Counted from the first letter of the stretch, positions 1-27,162 are shown. The stretch: 64,000 nt of DNA from Leptasterias polaris (GCA_037783415.1 JAZGTN010000022.1:5988001-6052000), one strand, 5' to 3'. Notes: generated by a model from the letters alone, not told the origin. Translations and numbers: made by a program.

Positions 1-2208
1 CAACACGGCTTTGAACTTGGCTGCGATGACCTGTAGACGACAACAACTAAATATGATTTTTATATAATCTGCATGAGTTGAATGCAAACGGATAATCAAC
101 CCACGTTATCTATGGGGTAAGGTTTAGGTAGATCGTAAACTGCGTGTACACAGGTCATAAGGGCTAGAAAGCAAGTGGAAAGGCCATGTCAATCTAGCGT
201 ATTGTAAGTAATTTAACAGAATGAATGTGAACTGAATGATTCCACCCTTGACCGATTCGTCTCATATAAACAGTGTTAGTAAATTGAGCGCGAAATTGAG
301 GAGTGGTAAGCTGTCTAAATGAGGGCGACATACAAGAAACACAACAGGATCAAGATTTTAAAAGGCGAAGAATGACGGCACGATTAATTTTTGGTTTTTT
401 TTTCTTTATGGGAGGGTTCGAAAAATAACCAACGAGAATCATTGCCCCCTTTTTTCGTTTATACCCTCGAACAATAAAAAAACACACCAACAAATAAACA
501 AACAGACGCAACAACAAATCGTCTAGACAGCATAAAATAAATACAAACAAACAAACCATGAAATATTAACGAGAAAATTTTAGTGCACTCATGATATCTC
601 TGTCCAATGTTTCGTTTCCACGCAGCAAAGTGAAAAGCTTGCAAACTAAGGGCACCCGTGCATTCATCGTATGGCAAAAGTTGTTTTATTTGGGTCGGTG
701 TTACGGAGGGGTGAGTGGTAGTACTTGGAATTGCGACTCAGGTTCAAACGGCTGTTCCGGGTTACGACGCTGGGATTACCCTGCACCCGCCCCAGCGTAC
801 TACAACTACCGGTACATTCTGTTTTCTGTTTGAAATGAAAACTTTCAATCAGGAAATACAATGAAATACAACGCAAGTGTATTTGAAATTTGACAATGGA
901 CTCCTGGTATATTTATGTGTCTTTACTGTGACAGAAAACATTGGAACGTTTTTTATTCCCGAAGCTCGGAAATTACACAAAATGTCGTTTGTCACTCTTG
1001 CAAAAATTTAGTGGTTTGAAACACCGTTCAGCTTGCACATAACTTTAAGCACAATGCACTATTTAAAAAATTATATAAATGTGTATCCAATTTGTTTTCT
1101 ACAAAAGTGAAATAATATTAATTTGTTAAATTTAAATTGGTTGCTCATGCAATATAATTTCTTCAATTCTATACAACATTATGATGTTCTTACTATATTA
1201 AGACCAAGTTTTATTTAGAACTGCAAAATATGACAGTGCGCATAGATTTCTCAGCTATAATGACATATTGGTGATTTCCTTGAATAATCTTTGATGAATG
1301 ACTCTGGCTAGATGTTTATGTCAAAGTTTGAACATCCGTAGAGAAAGGACCACTCCTTTTCAGTATGGTTTTAGTTACGTCTTATCTTGACGCAGTCTTA
1401 ACTTCATTCGTAGATTTTGTTGATATTTTTGCGATTATAAGTAAACAATCACTCGATTTGGGAATCGAATTGGGACAGCAGTCCTATTTTGATATTGACT
1501 GTGTAAACGTATTGCAGCGGTGTCCAAACTAGCACAGACGCTAAAGCGGTCAATGGTTCTCACAGCACCGCGGGATCTGATGAGTCTAATGGTTGGTTGT
1601 TCACACACAGTGATTGTCTCCCTCTCTCTCTACCCCTTGTGACTTGGCTCAAAATGTGCCAGTTGAGTGCCAATAGTGCATCTTAGGTTGGGAGTCACTG
1701 GCAGTGGAGAATCACTATGACTTGATTAGTTTACCAGTTGCCAACAACACTGCTGGTAATCCTACCATGGCGTAGGGATACTGTACTCAGAACGCCTATA
1801 CCTCATGCATTATTCATGAATGTAATTTATTAAATCATGACGGGAACCAATCAGGGGCGCGCTGGTTGTTATGACTGATGGGCCCAAAGGCCGTGACCGT
1901 GGATACACTGATTAACCATCCGCCAATCAACCTGGTGAACTCGCCTGACATCCCCTGCCATAAAAGGCAAGGGGCCGTCATGGTAACCCGACAGTTTCAA
2001 ACAGTAAGTGTCAGAGTTCAGCTATTGTGCGAGACAGCGGAGCTCACGCCCCCGTTGCTGCACGGCAGAGAATTACTCCGCTCCGGCGGGCAGCCCAACC
2101 GACGATGTCACTTTAGGCATTTTGCCCTGTCTGCGGTTCTAAGGTTACGAGATAGGTAGTTAGAGGTCGGTGGTGAATAAGCGCGTTGATCTTTACATAG
2201 CTCACCAG
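1..2208 (+). promoter_or_regulatory. 5' flank and probable 5' UTR exon of the NR2F gene
   Basis: I see no coding sequence here. The last 400 bases are richer in G+C than the rest and lead into a near-perfect splice donor (CAG|GTGAGT) at 2208/2209, so the 3' part is probably a non-coding first exon. A CCAAT box lies near 1847. A POU/octamer-like stretch (CATTATTCATGAATG) at about 1808-1822 recurs inside intron 2 near 6820. I cannot place a transcription start or a TATA box with confidence. Confidence 0.4.
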
Positions 2209-2407
2209 GTGAGTACAGTACCGTTGCGGCCGTGCGCTGGCGTTGATTCACGGTATTCATACACACATGCATGCATTCGGGCTATTGAAATAATGGCATC
2301 ACATCAAGACCTTAGTTTTTCTCTTCTGATTTAGCAGGATTGTTAAAACCCGACCTTTGGTAGCTGCTGGGTTAGTAAGTTTGTATTCTTCCCGGATGTT
2401 TTTCTAG
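2209..2407 (+). other. Putative 5' UTR intron of the NR2F gene
   Basis: The donor CAG|GTGAGT at 2208/2209 and the acceptor TTTTTCTAG|G at 2407/2408 define a possible 199-base intron upstream of the start codon. The call rests only on splice-site strength; RNA evidence is needed. Confidence 0.4.
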
Positions 2408-2431
2408 GTTGTCATTGTAATTCACAAGTGA

Positions 2432-16624
<14,193 letters not shown>

Positions 16625-17380
16625 TAACATGGTCGCCGTAGAGGGCGCACGTTGTCAAAGTAATATAGGTATGTCGAATTTATATAAAGGGAGGCAAGAG
16701 AGGGGCGAGACAGAGAGAGACGAAGGGAGGGGAGAGTGGGGGTGTGGGGTTAAAAAAAACACTCTCCAAAATGACAGTGTTGGCGGAACTGTTGGACAAC
16801 CCAGAGTTACTTTACAGTTTGTAGATTCATTCAATGAATCTAAGTCCTACAATGATATCTAACAAAGATGGCGCCCTCCGATTTGCGTACACTGGTGTGA
16901 TTACGAGTTTATCTTATACTTAAAGAGCTTGTCATTTTTACAAGAGAGCCTTTCAAAAAGGCTGTGACGTCACTTCGTTTTATCTGTCCCACAGTTCCAA
17001 GGGAAAATTTAAAATTGTTTTCGGCTTCATGTAATGGAGCATAGAAACAATGTTTTTTCTTCTGTATTAATACCTTAATGTAATATATATTATTTTTTTG
17101 AAATATTATACTTTGTTGCGATTAGGGAGGTATTGGTGGTCATAGCAGTTTATGATCATCTTTATTCAAAGCGGTTTTTAAATTACAAGCTTACAAAGTC
17201 CAACTCTCAAAACCCTAAGCTAGCAATGACAATTTAATGACTCAAAACACAATGTAACTAACTTACAATGTAACTAACTTACATTTAATCATACTGTTTT
17301 AATAAGGTAAAGCAGTTCATGATACACAATGAAGTCACCATGTTTTGCACACGTTAAACACATTTTGCGGCCCGGGGGGC
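16625..17380 (+). other. NR2F 3' UTR and flank
   Basis: A purine-rich GA stretch (16684-16740) and AT-rich sequence. I could not fix a polyadenylation site. A small palindrome GATTCATTCAATGAATC lies at about 16825. Confidence 0.5.
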
Positions 17381-17480
17381 AAATTTGTGTTCTGCAGCAC
17401 ACGCTGGCTATGGAGTCAACGGTTAAGGGATAGGGAAGAACAGCCTATCCCTTAACGAGTATGCTGCAGAAAAAACAATC
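17380..17480. repeat. Compound hairpin (MITE-like)
   Basis: An inner perfect 13-bp stem, GTTAAGGGATAGG (17422-17434) with CCTATCCCTTAAC (17444-17456), is nested in an outer perfect 10-bp stem, TTCTGCAGCA (17390-17399) with TGCTGCAGAA (17462-17471). GCGGCCCGGGG occurs as a direct repeat on both sides. It looks like a short foldback element. Confidence 0.6.
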
Positions 17481-17489
17481 GCGGCCCGG

Positions 17490-19378
17490 GGTAACGTCAC
17501 TCAAATCTGGATTCGTAACTGTAGCATGAACATGGTGCTAATGAAGGAGCTTTATATAGAGTGCAAATCGTAGGAAAATTTGCGGGTTTGGACAGAAGTA
17601 AACATTTTCCGTGTTAGCAAGGGCGGCCAAATACATTGTTTCCGCATTACCGGGTAAACCAAAATGATGATCATACAATTGACAAACAAGCTGCTGATCA
17701 GTTTGATGTTGCTGCATTAGGAAATGTATGCAGAGAAATGTTGATGTTTTTCTTAACTATGATGTGTGAGAGTTAATGTGAGAAATGCATGTGAAGCTCA
17801 ATTGGTCTATTGAAAAGTGCAAAGTGTCAAACAGTCATTTACCGGTAGATTTAGGAGTGTTTGGTTTTTCTTTGAATTGTAGGTTTCATACTGGTGGTTC
17901 GTTCCTTCAACTAATCGTTCAGTCAATTTTTATTCAAATTTAATTGAGTTTTAAAAAAAGCTTGAATTTGTAAAAAAATAATTACCTTGCACATATCGAT
18001 TACCCTAAACAGTATCGGATTGGCAATTTTTCAACATGACGTTATAACTCCAAATATGCACAGATTGGAATTGTCCAACATTTTAAAAAAAATTCCTATA
18101 CAAATTTATAAATCGTTTTGCTCCTCTAACTATTCAACTTTTGGAGGGAATTTATTTTTTAATACAACACAACTACATTTTCCGAGCAATTTACTACCAA
18201 GTATTGTCATACAGAATTAACCACTCTTGAATTCATCACGCCAAATCACAAAATAATATCACCAACCCAAATGAAGATAATTTTATAAACATGCAAGGGA
18301 AAAAAGTTCAAGATCGCTGCAATATTTTGCCAACTTATACTGCAATTTTGATCCTAACTAGTCCTGTGCACACGAAAGTAACGCCCGTTTCAAAGGACTA
18401 TAAAATTGTGAACTAGATTTTTGTTTCGAACTGAGGGAGTCAGTAAACGCAAGGCAATCGAAAATTAAAATGATTGAGAATTAATACAAACTGAAATTAA
18501 AAAGATGATACATTGAGTCAACTGTGGATGATATTTTTAGCGTTGTAAGCAGTGAGAGTTAAGAAAATGTGTGAATTTTGTATATAACTAAAAATAAATA
18601 ATAAACAATACTACTCATCCACCTTTACTGACAAGAATTTAAGATGGCTGCCGTTTTTCACTGCTAAATTGTATAATTATTTGTTTTTGCTGCTTGTGTT
18701 AGTTTGTGTCTAGAGCCACAAAGAGGGCTCCGTGGTTTGTTTTGTTTTATTAATATTAATTAGTTTCATAACTTTAAAGATTGCTTTTGAATCAATTCTG
18801 ATAATTTTTGTGTTTGATGATTTTCCTTTTATATATTGTATGCCATTTTCTTGCTATCAAAGGGTGTTATGGATTTTTAAAAGGTGTTTTTAAGTGGGAA
18901 ATACAACGTCAACTATTTGCAAAAAAATAAAATAAATAAATAAAAATAAAAAGGGGGAAAAAAAGAAAACATTTGAAAAAAAAAAATAATAACAGTAATT
19001 CGTAAAACGTTGCAGAGCTATAATCTTTTTCGTACTAAACTGCCAAAGCCAAAATTCGTTAATTGTACGGTGCATTTTGTATTTTGAATAATGACAGCAT
19101 AATGATGTTGTCATAGTTAAGATTTTTTTTTTTTTTTTTTTTTTAATAAACTAAATCCTAACTGGTTTTTAATTTCAGCACACGGACCTCATAAAGGTAT
19201 ACTTCAAAAATTTCTTACACGATTTACTGCGATTTATATTTAACTTAAGTCTGGCTTTTTACCAGAAAACGAAACACGACGACCACATTTAATTGCCGTT
19301 GGGTTTTATGTCCTGCCCCTGATTGTAAAAACCCTGACGAGAGTAATTAGTTCAAGTTAATTAAAAAGTAACAGCGGG
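17490..19378. other. Gene-free AT-rich stretch
   Basis: I see nothing beyond A-rich runs (18917-18990) and a poly-T tract near 19125-19145. Confidence 0.7.
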
Positions 19379-19531
19379 CTAAAGTTTAGACTTGTGGACA
19401 AGTCGTTAAATGTCTGTCGCGGTGATAGCGGAACGGCTTTCTCGCAATATCCCGCGAGAGGGCTGCTCTGTGCGAGATTACTGCTCTCAAGACTGGTCAC
19501 ATTTACCGACTTGTGAAACCCGCTGGCGGTT
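19379..19531 (-). mobile_element. MITE-like element, copy 1 (inverted relative to 21561)
   Basis: Reads CTAAAGTTTAGACTTG...ACAAGTCGTTAA...TTACCGACTTGTGAAACCCGC-GGCGG. It is the reverse complement of the copy at 21561-21733 with moderate divergence. Internal ends are short inverted repeats of ACAAGTCGTTAA type. Confidence 0.65.
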
Positions 19532-19559
19532 TGTGCACGGCCTATGGGCACTTCAGCCG

Positions 19560-20440
19560 AATTTGTACGGACGCATCTGATTGGTCAATTTCGTTATATC
19601 TATGAATATTCAAACAGGAGATGAATATTAAACATCAAATCCTGTACTGGATGGAGTTTTATGTTGCTTTGATCATGCACGATCAAAACCAAACACTGAG
19701 TGGTGAGAGTGATTGTGTTCATGAATATTTTGACACAAGAAAATACGTATTCAAATTATGGGTACAACTTGTAAATAATTACAAAAAATCGAACGTAAGA
19801 TTTTATTTCAGAGAGTCCGAGCGTGTTTGACAGTGCACAGCGTGTGGGCACATGACGTAAAACACACGGGCAAATCGTGTAGCTGCATGCCATGGCGCGC
19901 AGAGTTTCTCTCGGCCGAGGCTCAGCACGACGGAAACCCCTACCCGGCCCTAGCTAGCGTGCCAAGAGATAGCTGTACCTGGAAGCTCATGAACATGTGG
20001 GAGGGGTAGGGAGCCAGACCACCAACTACCTTGTCATTGCGGGTTTGTTAGTCGGTAAACCTCGCTGATCGAATCCGCTGTTTTAAAATCGTTACGTTTC
20101 AATGTTCGGTGTACATTCCTTTCCCCCGATTTGGAAATTAAATAAGATTTATGTCAATAAATAGGAAAACCACTCTTATATTGACGGTGCAATTAAGTTA
20201 AACAATTTGTGAGACAAAAACGAGCCCCCACCCAAAAAAAATAAACCACACAAAACCAGAGCCCCTGCTGAAGGAACAGGTGAAAAATAAATTAAAAATT
20301 AAAATGTGAAAAAAAATTCTCACTCTGAATTTCTTTTTCCACTCTCGACACACAAAATTCCAACAAAGTCATTTCGTTTCCTCAAAATATTATTTAATTC
20401 AATCAAAATATAATTTTGTCACATAAAATTCAATTTTTTT
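19560..20440. other. Non-coding stretch with a less AT-rich island at 19835-20010
   Basis: The island holds a palindromic CATGCCATGGCGCGC region and a TGACGTAA CRE-like site near 19853. No protein match is recognisable. It could be a regulatory island, but I cannot show that. Confidence 0.3.
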
Positions 20441-20449
20441 AAATTTGTA

Positions 20450-21010
20450 AACAAAGTTGTGTTTTTCTAGGTAGCAAAATAGATTTTTCCTAGAAAATAC
20501 GTTTTTGTTCCCTCGAACACGCCTTCTTTCACCTGAAATACGATTTTGTTACCCAGAAATACGCGTTTGTTCCCTGAAAGATACGCATTCGTTTCCTCGA
20601 AATATGATTTTGTTCGCACAAAATATAATTTTGTTCGCTCTAAATATGCTTTCGTTCAATAAACATTATTTTTTCCACCGAAAGGAGATTTCTTTCCCTG
20701 AAAACAAGCTTTCGATTCATCAAAATACGACTTTGAATTAGTTGCCCGAAACATACTTTCATTCGTCCGAAATATGCTTTCGTTCAATAAAAATATGATT
20801 TTTTTCCACCGAAAGGAGATTTCTTTCCCTAAAAACAAGCGTTCGTTTCATCAAAATACGACTTTGAATTAGTTGCCAGAAATATACGTTCATTCGTCCG
20901 AAATATGCTTTCGTTCCCTTAATATACGCTCCCGTTCCTTCGCAATGAGATTTTGTTCCCCAAAATTCCTCTTTCGTTCCTTTAAGATAGCTAGCTTTTG
21001 TTCCCTTAAG
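20450..21010. repeat. Degenerate tandem array of about 27-bp units with a 130-bp higher-order duplication
   Basis: Degenerate units of the form GAAATATGCTTTCGTTCC or AAAATACGATTTTGTTCC. A block at about 20641-20769 is repeated at about 20770-20900 (…CACCGAAAGGAGATTTCTTTCCCT…TTAGTTGCC…). The minus strand reads as a loose (K/Y)F-x-G-T-K peptide repeat, but no long ORF persists. Confidence 0.75.
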
Positions 21011-21064
21011 ATAGCTTTCGAAGCCCTGTAGTCCAATCACACAAATTTGTTAAATTCCCTTGTG

Positions 21065-21190
21065 AGGGGCGACTATGAGAGGGGACGAGTTTGTTGTCAG
21101 GGGGCGACTTTGCTAGGGGCGACTTTGTAGTTGGTGACTTTGTACATGTGTTTTTTGAAATTGGCGACTTTGCTAGGGGGGCGAGTTGAC
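21065..21190. repeat. GGGGCGACTTTG short tandem repeats
   Basis: Four to five imperfect copies of (A)GGGGCGACTTTG(C/T)TAG with variable spacers. Confidence 0.7.
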
Positions 21191-21560
21191 TGGTTTCCGT
21201 GTCTGTTGTTTATACACACTTAATAACACAATCACTGTAGAACACATCGGGTTAAATGATTGGAGCGTATCAGTAACTATTCACGGTAGGCATTATTTAT
21301 TTTTATGAGGCAAAACACACATCTTAAACAATTATTATAATAATGAATTTTAAGATAAGTTTACTTTATTTCTTTAGTTACTAAATTAATGAAGGAGTTA
21401 ACACCCACAAAACACACCCACAGATGTCTCAAGCGCAAGCATTCAGTACATTTACAGTAACTAAAATTAGTACTACCCTTAGATAAAATGGACTCGTCTT
21501 CATGATCGTCGCTACAGCAACCGTAATGTACACTGCGTTCGTACATGAATAAATGAATAT

Positions 21561-21733
21561 GAACCGCCGGCGGGTTTCACAAGTCGTTAATGACGAAGAG
21601 TCGGCAGCCAGCAACTTCGCGCGAGAGCAGTGATCTCGCGAGAACATTTTTTATTAGGCTACAGCACTACACGCGACTCCACTCACCGCGACCATCATTA
21701 ACGACTTGTCAACAAGTCTAGCTAAAGTTAGAC
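21561..21733 (+). mobile_element. MITE-like element, copy 2
   Basis: Terminal inverted repeats are perfect over 15 bases: ACAAGTCGTTAATGA (21579-21593) and TCATTAACGACTTGT (21695-21709). The flanking 16-25 bases are shared with copy 1 at 19379, so the mobile unit or an older duplication is slightly larger. The interior has TCTCGCGAGA-type palindromes. Confidence 0.65.
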
Positions 21734-21739
21734 TACAAA

Positions 21740-23915
21740 TTTTATTTAATTTTTTAAAAACTGAAAACATGAATCATGTGTCTAGTATTGAAAGTCTGAA
21801 AATAATTGTTACGTCCTAACCGCAGCTGGAAAGAAAACTTTGAAATAAAATAGTTTTTTTAATTGCAGTATTTTTTATTTTAAATAAAAACTTATTCCAC
21901 ATTCAGATGTAATACTTATATCCTATCTTTTTACCGTTTAAAAAAAATTAAGAGCTTATATTTCAAGACACTTCAAAAGTGAAGATTGATGACTTGGGGC
22001 GTGGTTAGGGGAATGGTTTGTTATGTCTTCATGAAGACCCCCTCAATAGAAAACCAACAGGTAATACTAACCTATTTGGTCTGCACTGTTTGAACACAAC
22101 ATTTGATCCAATGTGTTATTGCAGAGAACTAGCATGGAGGGTTCACCTCCAGGTTGTCACCATGCTGGGTACAAATTGATTTAATATGATACAATATCAG
22201 TTCTCAGAGTATCAATAAAATAACACTGGCATAAACAAATTAAAAATGCTTTTGTTAAAAAAAAACTCTAAATTGATCATGTTCCTCAACAACGAACGAT
22301 TACAAACGATCGTACACTTTCCGAGTTTGAAACATTTTCCAGAATGCTAAGCTTAAAAAGTAAATTGAAATAATTCCACGCTTTGTTTTAATACACTTTA
22401 TACTGCACCAAATTATATTATTGTATCATAGTATACAAAATGAACTATTTTATGTTTATAGGTAGTTTTTAGGTCTATTGTTTTGGCTATGTAAACATGT
22501 ACTATACTCATGCATATATATGAGGTATATCTTTGTGTATCCATTTATAAATATGTTGCGTAATAAATGTATACACATACATGACGTATACGTGTACACA
22601 ATGCACATATCTATGAATATGCATACGCATTGGAATATATATGTATTAATATACCCTGCCAATGGACATGCCAATGTTGTATTTTGTCTATAGTACTGTG
22701 TTTTAGGATTGTTTTGTATTGTTTTAAAACAATGTAATTCACATTGTATTAAACCCATAGGGGCTAGGTATATTACATATACTCTTTAGACCTTTGTATT
22801 ACTATTTTAAATAGTTGGGCTTGTCTATTATTGTATTTTGCTGTTTTGTACAAAAGGTTCTGGTTAAAACCAGAGTGTATAAGATTCTTTGTTACCGGAA
22901 AAACGTTTTTATATCCCAAAAGCTCTTTGTAGTTATGTAATAATGTAAGGCAGAAATACACTCAATTGATATGAAGCAGGAGAATGACATATTTTTGTAT
23001 TCATAAAAAATGTCTTTATATTGTTAGAATTAGTTTCATATAGCCTCCACAGTACAGTACAAACAATGGGTTACGGCAGGTCGGTTTTTTGTTGCGAAAC
23101 ATGTACGCAGCTTTGAGGTGGTTCGTCGATATCAACATGTAAACAATACCATAGTTGGTCAGAATTGTTTGAACATATCTTTAGCATTGCGCAGCCATCT
23201 TGGTTCCCTTTTGTAGCCATTGTGAGGCTAGAAGGGAGATAGTATGGATCCTTATGTTCCCACGAAAGAAGAAGATCGATTGTTGCCAATCTGTGTATGG
23301 GGAACTAGACGTGGTTTGCCGCTGTGGTTATAGGTCCGTTGCCCTTTGACCTCAACAGCCTTTCGAAAATACAACCCTCACATCGTTACTTTCAAAGACT
23401 CTTTAGTTTGTTTCCCGATCATTGTCCTGAGATTTCCTTTGATGTTGTTCAATGTTACTTCACATTTATCCACGTGTTTTGAAGAGGTAGTGACAATTTG
23501 TAGACACGGGCCCTGACTTCAGAAGTCGTCACAAAATAATGAACAAATTAAAAGAGAAGACTAGATTTACACATCCAAATTTATTTTACCACTGCTCAGT
23601 TTGAAACCTTTTATATGAATGTAACAACAACCGGTGGTTTTTAGGGAGTTTAATTTCAAAATATTAAACAACCAATCGTGGGTTCTAAGATGTAGGATTA
23701 GATATTTTGTTATCTTACCATAGCGACCGTTTTTCACTGTTCTATTAAATGTCCTTCCACAGTTCAAATGAAATGTGACGTGTGTGTGTCTCTAAGGCAC
23801 GATTCTTGAAATAAAAAAAGTATACAGTATGTACCAAATGTTGGGATATGCGGATAATTCATTGTCTTTTACTTGTATGTTTTTGAGATGGGTATGAATC
23901 GACACTTATAATCTG
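21740..23915. other. Gene-free AT-rich stretch
   Basis: A tract at 22490-22650 is rich in ATG/CAT and TATA dinucleotides and is partly self-complementary. I see no gene or named element. Confidence 0.6.
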
Positions 23916-23924
23916 CTTAAGACA

Positions 23925-24052
23925 TCTGCTCTTGCAATGCAAAGGTCGTGGGTTCGAATCCCACCCGAGTGATTTATTTACCTGTGGATTTTTCCCCCCA
24001 AAGAACTCGGGGAAAGTATAGTACTGAGTATACAGTGCTTGATGTAAGGATA
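23925..24052 (+). mobile_element. tRNA-derived SINE
   Basis: TTAAGACATCTGCTCTTGCA...GGTCGTGGGTTCGAATCCCACC is a tRNA-like 3' half with an intact box B/T-arm. A tail (CCGAGTGAT...TTTTTCCCC...AGTACTGAGTATACAGTGCTT) is shared with the copy at 24653. The 5' half with box A is largely missing. Confidence 0.8.
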
Positions 24053-24652
24053 AATATTAGACACTCGAAGTTGTATCTACAATCTTTGAGCTGTTCTCGA
24101 GAATGCAATATTACGAACTGTGACGATCATTAAACGCCACAAGGGTCGGTCTGAAATTATCGCCCGGCAGCTCTTTAGCAACTTCAATAGAGTGAGCTTT
24201 TGGAATAATTAGGGTTAATTATCTTTAATAAATGTAAAAACTACAGCTTTTGCATCAATAATAACGATGTGTTCCTGAATGACATTGAGTAAGAAAGTCA
24301 TAACAGAGTTACTTCAAAACATAAACAAAGGATGATACCTAATGAAAGAGCTTAAGTTCACCAGTGAGGGCGCTATAGGACCATGCAGGAGGACTAACTG
24401 ACTAAAACTAGTACACATTATTTTACGGTTAAAATAACAAACATTTTACAATATTGAACGCTTTATATTCAGTAAAATCCCAAAACGAGTGAAAAGTTAA
24501 GCGGGGATAGTAGCTGTACAACAGACACTTTAAAAACGGAGACTTTAAAAATGCATTTGTATGGTACCGTGAAAACATCTGACAACTTTGAAACAGTTAA
24601 TTTTAAATTTATGGCATTAATTGTTTATGAATGAACCTGTAGAGAAACAGAA

Positions 24653-24761
24653 GACACTGCTCTATGCAATGCAAAGGTCGTGGGTTCGAATCCCACCCGG
24701 GTGATTTGCCTGTGGGTTTTTTCCCCACAGAATTCGAGAAAGTACTGAGTATACAGTGCTT
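24653..24761 (+). mobile_element. tRNA-derived SINE (second copy)
   Basis: Close copy of the 23925 element: TGCTCTATGCAATGCAAAGG, GGGTTCGAATCCCACC, then CCGGGTGATTTGCCTGTGGG...AGTACTGAGTATACAGTGCTT. The shared tail outside the tRNA part identifies a SINE, not tRNA genes. Confidence 0.8.
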
Positions 24762-24817
24762 CTTCTGGTAACCGAGTCAATATCAGCTCCTGCTTGGTGC
24801 TAGATGTGGCGTGGTTT

Positions 24818-24952
24818 ACACCCCCCCCCCCCCCCCCACACCCCACCATTGTGTCTCCATCTCTTCATTCTGTTCTAGGAATCTCAGGAATTTTGTATAG
24901 GTTTTTTTTCTTTCTCCGTGTTTGCGTGCATGTGTTGGGGGGGGGGGGGGGG
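24818..24952. repeat. Poly-C tract, dispersed repeat and poly-G tract
   Basis: A poly-C run near 24821-24838 and a poly-G run near 24936-24952 flank a segment (ATTGTGTCTCCATC...GAATCTCAGGA) that is homologous to 37528-37600. The C and G runs could pair as a hairpin. Confidence 0.6.
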
Positions 24953-24959
24953 TACTACT

Positions 24960-27160
24960 GTTCAAGTGGGAAAGAGTATTGTTAGATGATAACAGAGGTC
25001 TCCTTCTACCCCATATCGAACATGCAAGAATGCATGGCGTATTCACAACTAGCTAAGCCACATGACTGTGACATCAGTCGCCACCTTAAAAGTGCCAAAG
25101 AATATAGCTAATAATAGTACCACATCGAGGCTAAGAAACATCAATGATACTGACGCAACAACGAGAAAAAAAGATGGCAAGCAAGTAACCCCCAAGCCGC
25201 TAAACAGGTAAGATTTCTGACTTGATCCCACAGAAAGGATGCTTGAACCATGCTTGAATACTACATGCTGACGGTCTTTAGATAAAGATTACCATTACTT
25301 CACTACAACACAGTGTGCATGTGTGCGTTTGTTGTTAGCAGACAAAAATGATTGGCATCCCATAATAGGCTGCACAACACCCGAATTTCTCCAAGTTGAT
25401 TTTGGTAAAGTTCTACAGTCGTTCTTAGTGCACCCTTTTATCATGTTTTAAAGGTTTTTAAAAACATAATCCCGTAGGTACCCACATTATATACTTGGAT
25501 CTGTTTTGAAGGCAAGATTTGCAGGTAAACTGCAAAATGTTTCTACATAAAACGTTTTGGCATCTGCATTATTGGGACCTTTTCCCCAAATTTCATTTAA
25601 TAAAATAATGCAAACACCAGCTCAGTCGTACAAGAAGATCTCTTTAATCGAATTGTTTGTTTCACATTCAAGTTGGCCATTTCGAATCCGTTAATCTAGT
25701 CTGGGCTGTTTATTTTTTCAGAAACTTATTTTAATAAAATATTGATTAATAAATGTATTTTAAATAATATATACGGCGAAATTCAAACTTCGGAAAAATC
25801 TCTGGAACAAATGTTTTGTTTTCAATTCGCAGAGAAAAAAAAAAAAAGAAAAAAAATTAAAGAATGAAGTCATAAAACACAAGGGAAATTGAATGTGTAA
25901 GTTTTAAAATAGTTTTGCTCAAAACTAAACTATAGGCCAAATAAGAAACACGATCTTGGCGCATTTAAATGAAAAATAATTAAAATTTTATATTTGAGTG
26001 AACGTGACCGAAAGAAGGTATGGAAGAACGCAGTGTAAGAAGATTAAATAATTATTAGATGTCCTTTCTGAAGATTAAGTAGTTCAATTCCCGGCGCTCG
26101 TGAATTTGGTTCTAAAATCAACAAAGATCCTGACTGTTCTTTAAATTTATTTACATACGTACCGGCTATTGCCAAATTGTGGGTCAAACATCGCCATCAA
26201 AACAAATTTATCAAGACGATCTTTCGGGAACTGCCGTTACTCTGATTCCATATGCCTCTTAAAAAGAGAAACATTTAATTCAAGGGCATTCGTCCAAGGG
26301 CAATTGCATAAAGCAAGAACATAATTGGGTCCGCCGGCTGCCGAACGCTCAGCGCCGGCGGAAAACGAGGCTAATTCGTGGCGCAAATGTACACAGGGGG
26401 TCAATTACTGAGGACTTCCCGGTAAAAACCAATTTATGATGATTACAAATGACGACTGTGGAACGCCAAGTCAGTTCCAATCGTCTGTTTGGCTTTTGTA
26501 AGCATAGCTACCAGTGCACTAAAAGGGTGCAATGGCGGGAAAGCAAAGAGCACAGCCCATGACTTTGTTGACTTTATTGATGTTGACATGTCTGCTGAGT
26601 TTGACCCTGGCCTACTTTGTGAGTCTTGTGTTTGTTTGTCTCAGGAGAATACCGCATAATGAGGTGAAACCCTCAAAAAGAATTAGCTAATTAACTGTGA
26701 TAATTAAATGTGCATTTTACCGACCGGTTTGCGTATCATGGAAGCAAGGCTTGTCTCAAACTATTGAAGTGCATTTTGTAGGTTGTTATGTAAGTTGAGA
26801 TCCATGGGAGATCAACGAGGTTTTTTTTTTACTGAATGGATTACCCAGGATAAAAAAATAAAAAATAAATAAAAATAATTGAACCAAACTCCAGTAATAA
26901 TATTATATCGGCAGGAAAATATTCAGAAAACAGGGCTACTTATTTATCTTATTAGATTCCTCATTGCAAAACCTTGTGATTTTGATATGCTGGGGCTGGC
27001 AAGAGATTTGATTTTTTTTTCTTCGAATAAAACATGTTTATAAGGAAGGAACAGATGATGGGAGGGGGCGGAGAGAGGTAAGCAAACAACCACCATTAGA
27101 AAATATATGCGAAAATACAACTCCGGTTAGATCTTGTCTTCGTTAACGGTAAGCCAGGTG
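24960..27160. other. Non-coding stretch with a candidate conserved island at 26320-26540
   Basis: Mostly AT-rich. The island around 26325-26360 is a near-inverted repeat, CCGCCGGCTGCCGAACGCTCAGCGCCGGCGG, followed by non-repetitive sequence with homeodomain-type ATTA/TAAT sites. No ORF is recognisable. Confidence 0.3.
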
Positions 27161-27162
27161 TT

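Noticed and set aside
22456..22758. Overlapping ORFs on both strands near 22.5 kb
   Set aside because: AT-rich, partly palindromic sequence without domain or splice support.
23925..24761. Functional tRNA genes
   Set aside because: Only the box B/T-arm half is tRNA-like and both copies share a non-tRNA tail, as in SINEs. No full cloverleaf can be drawn.
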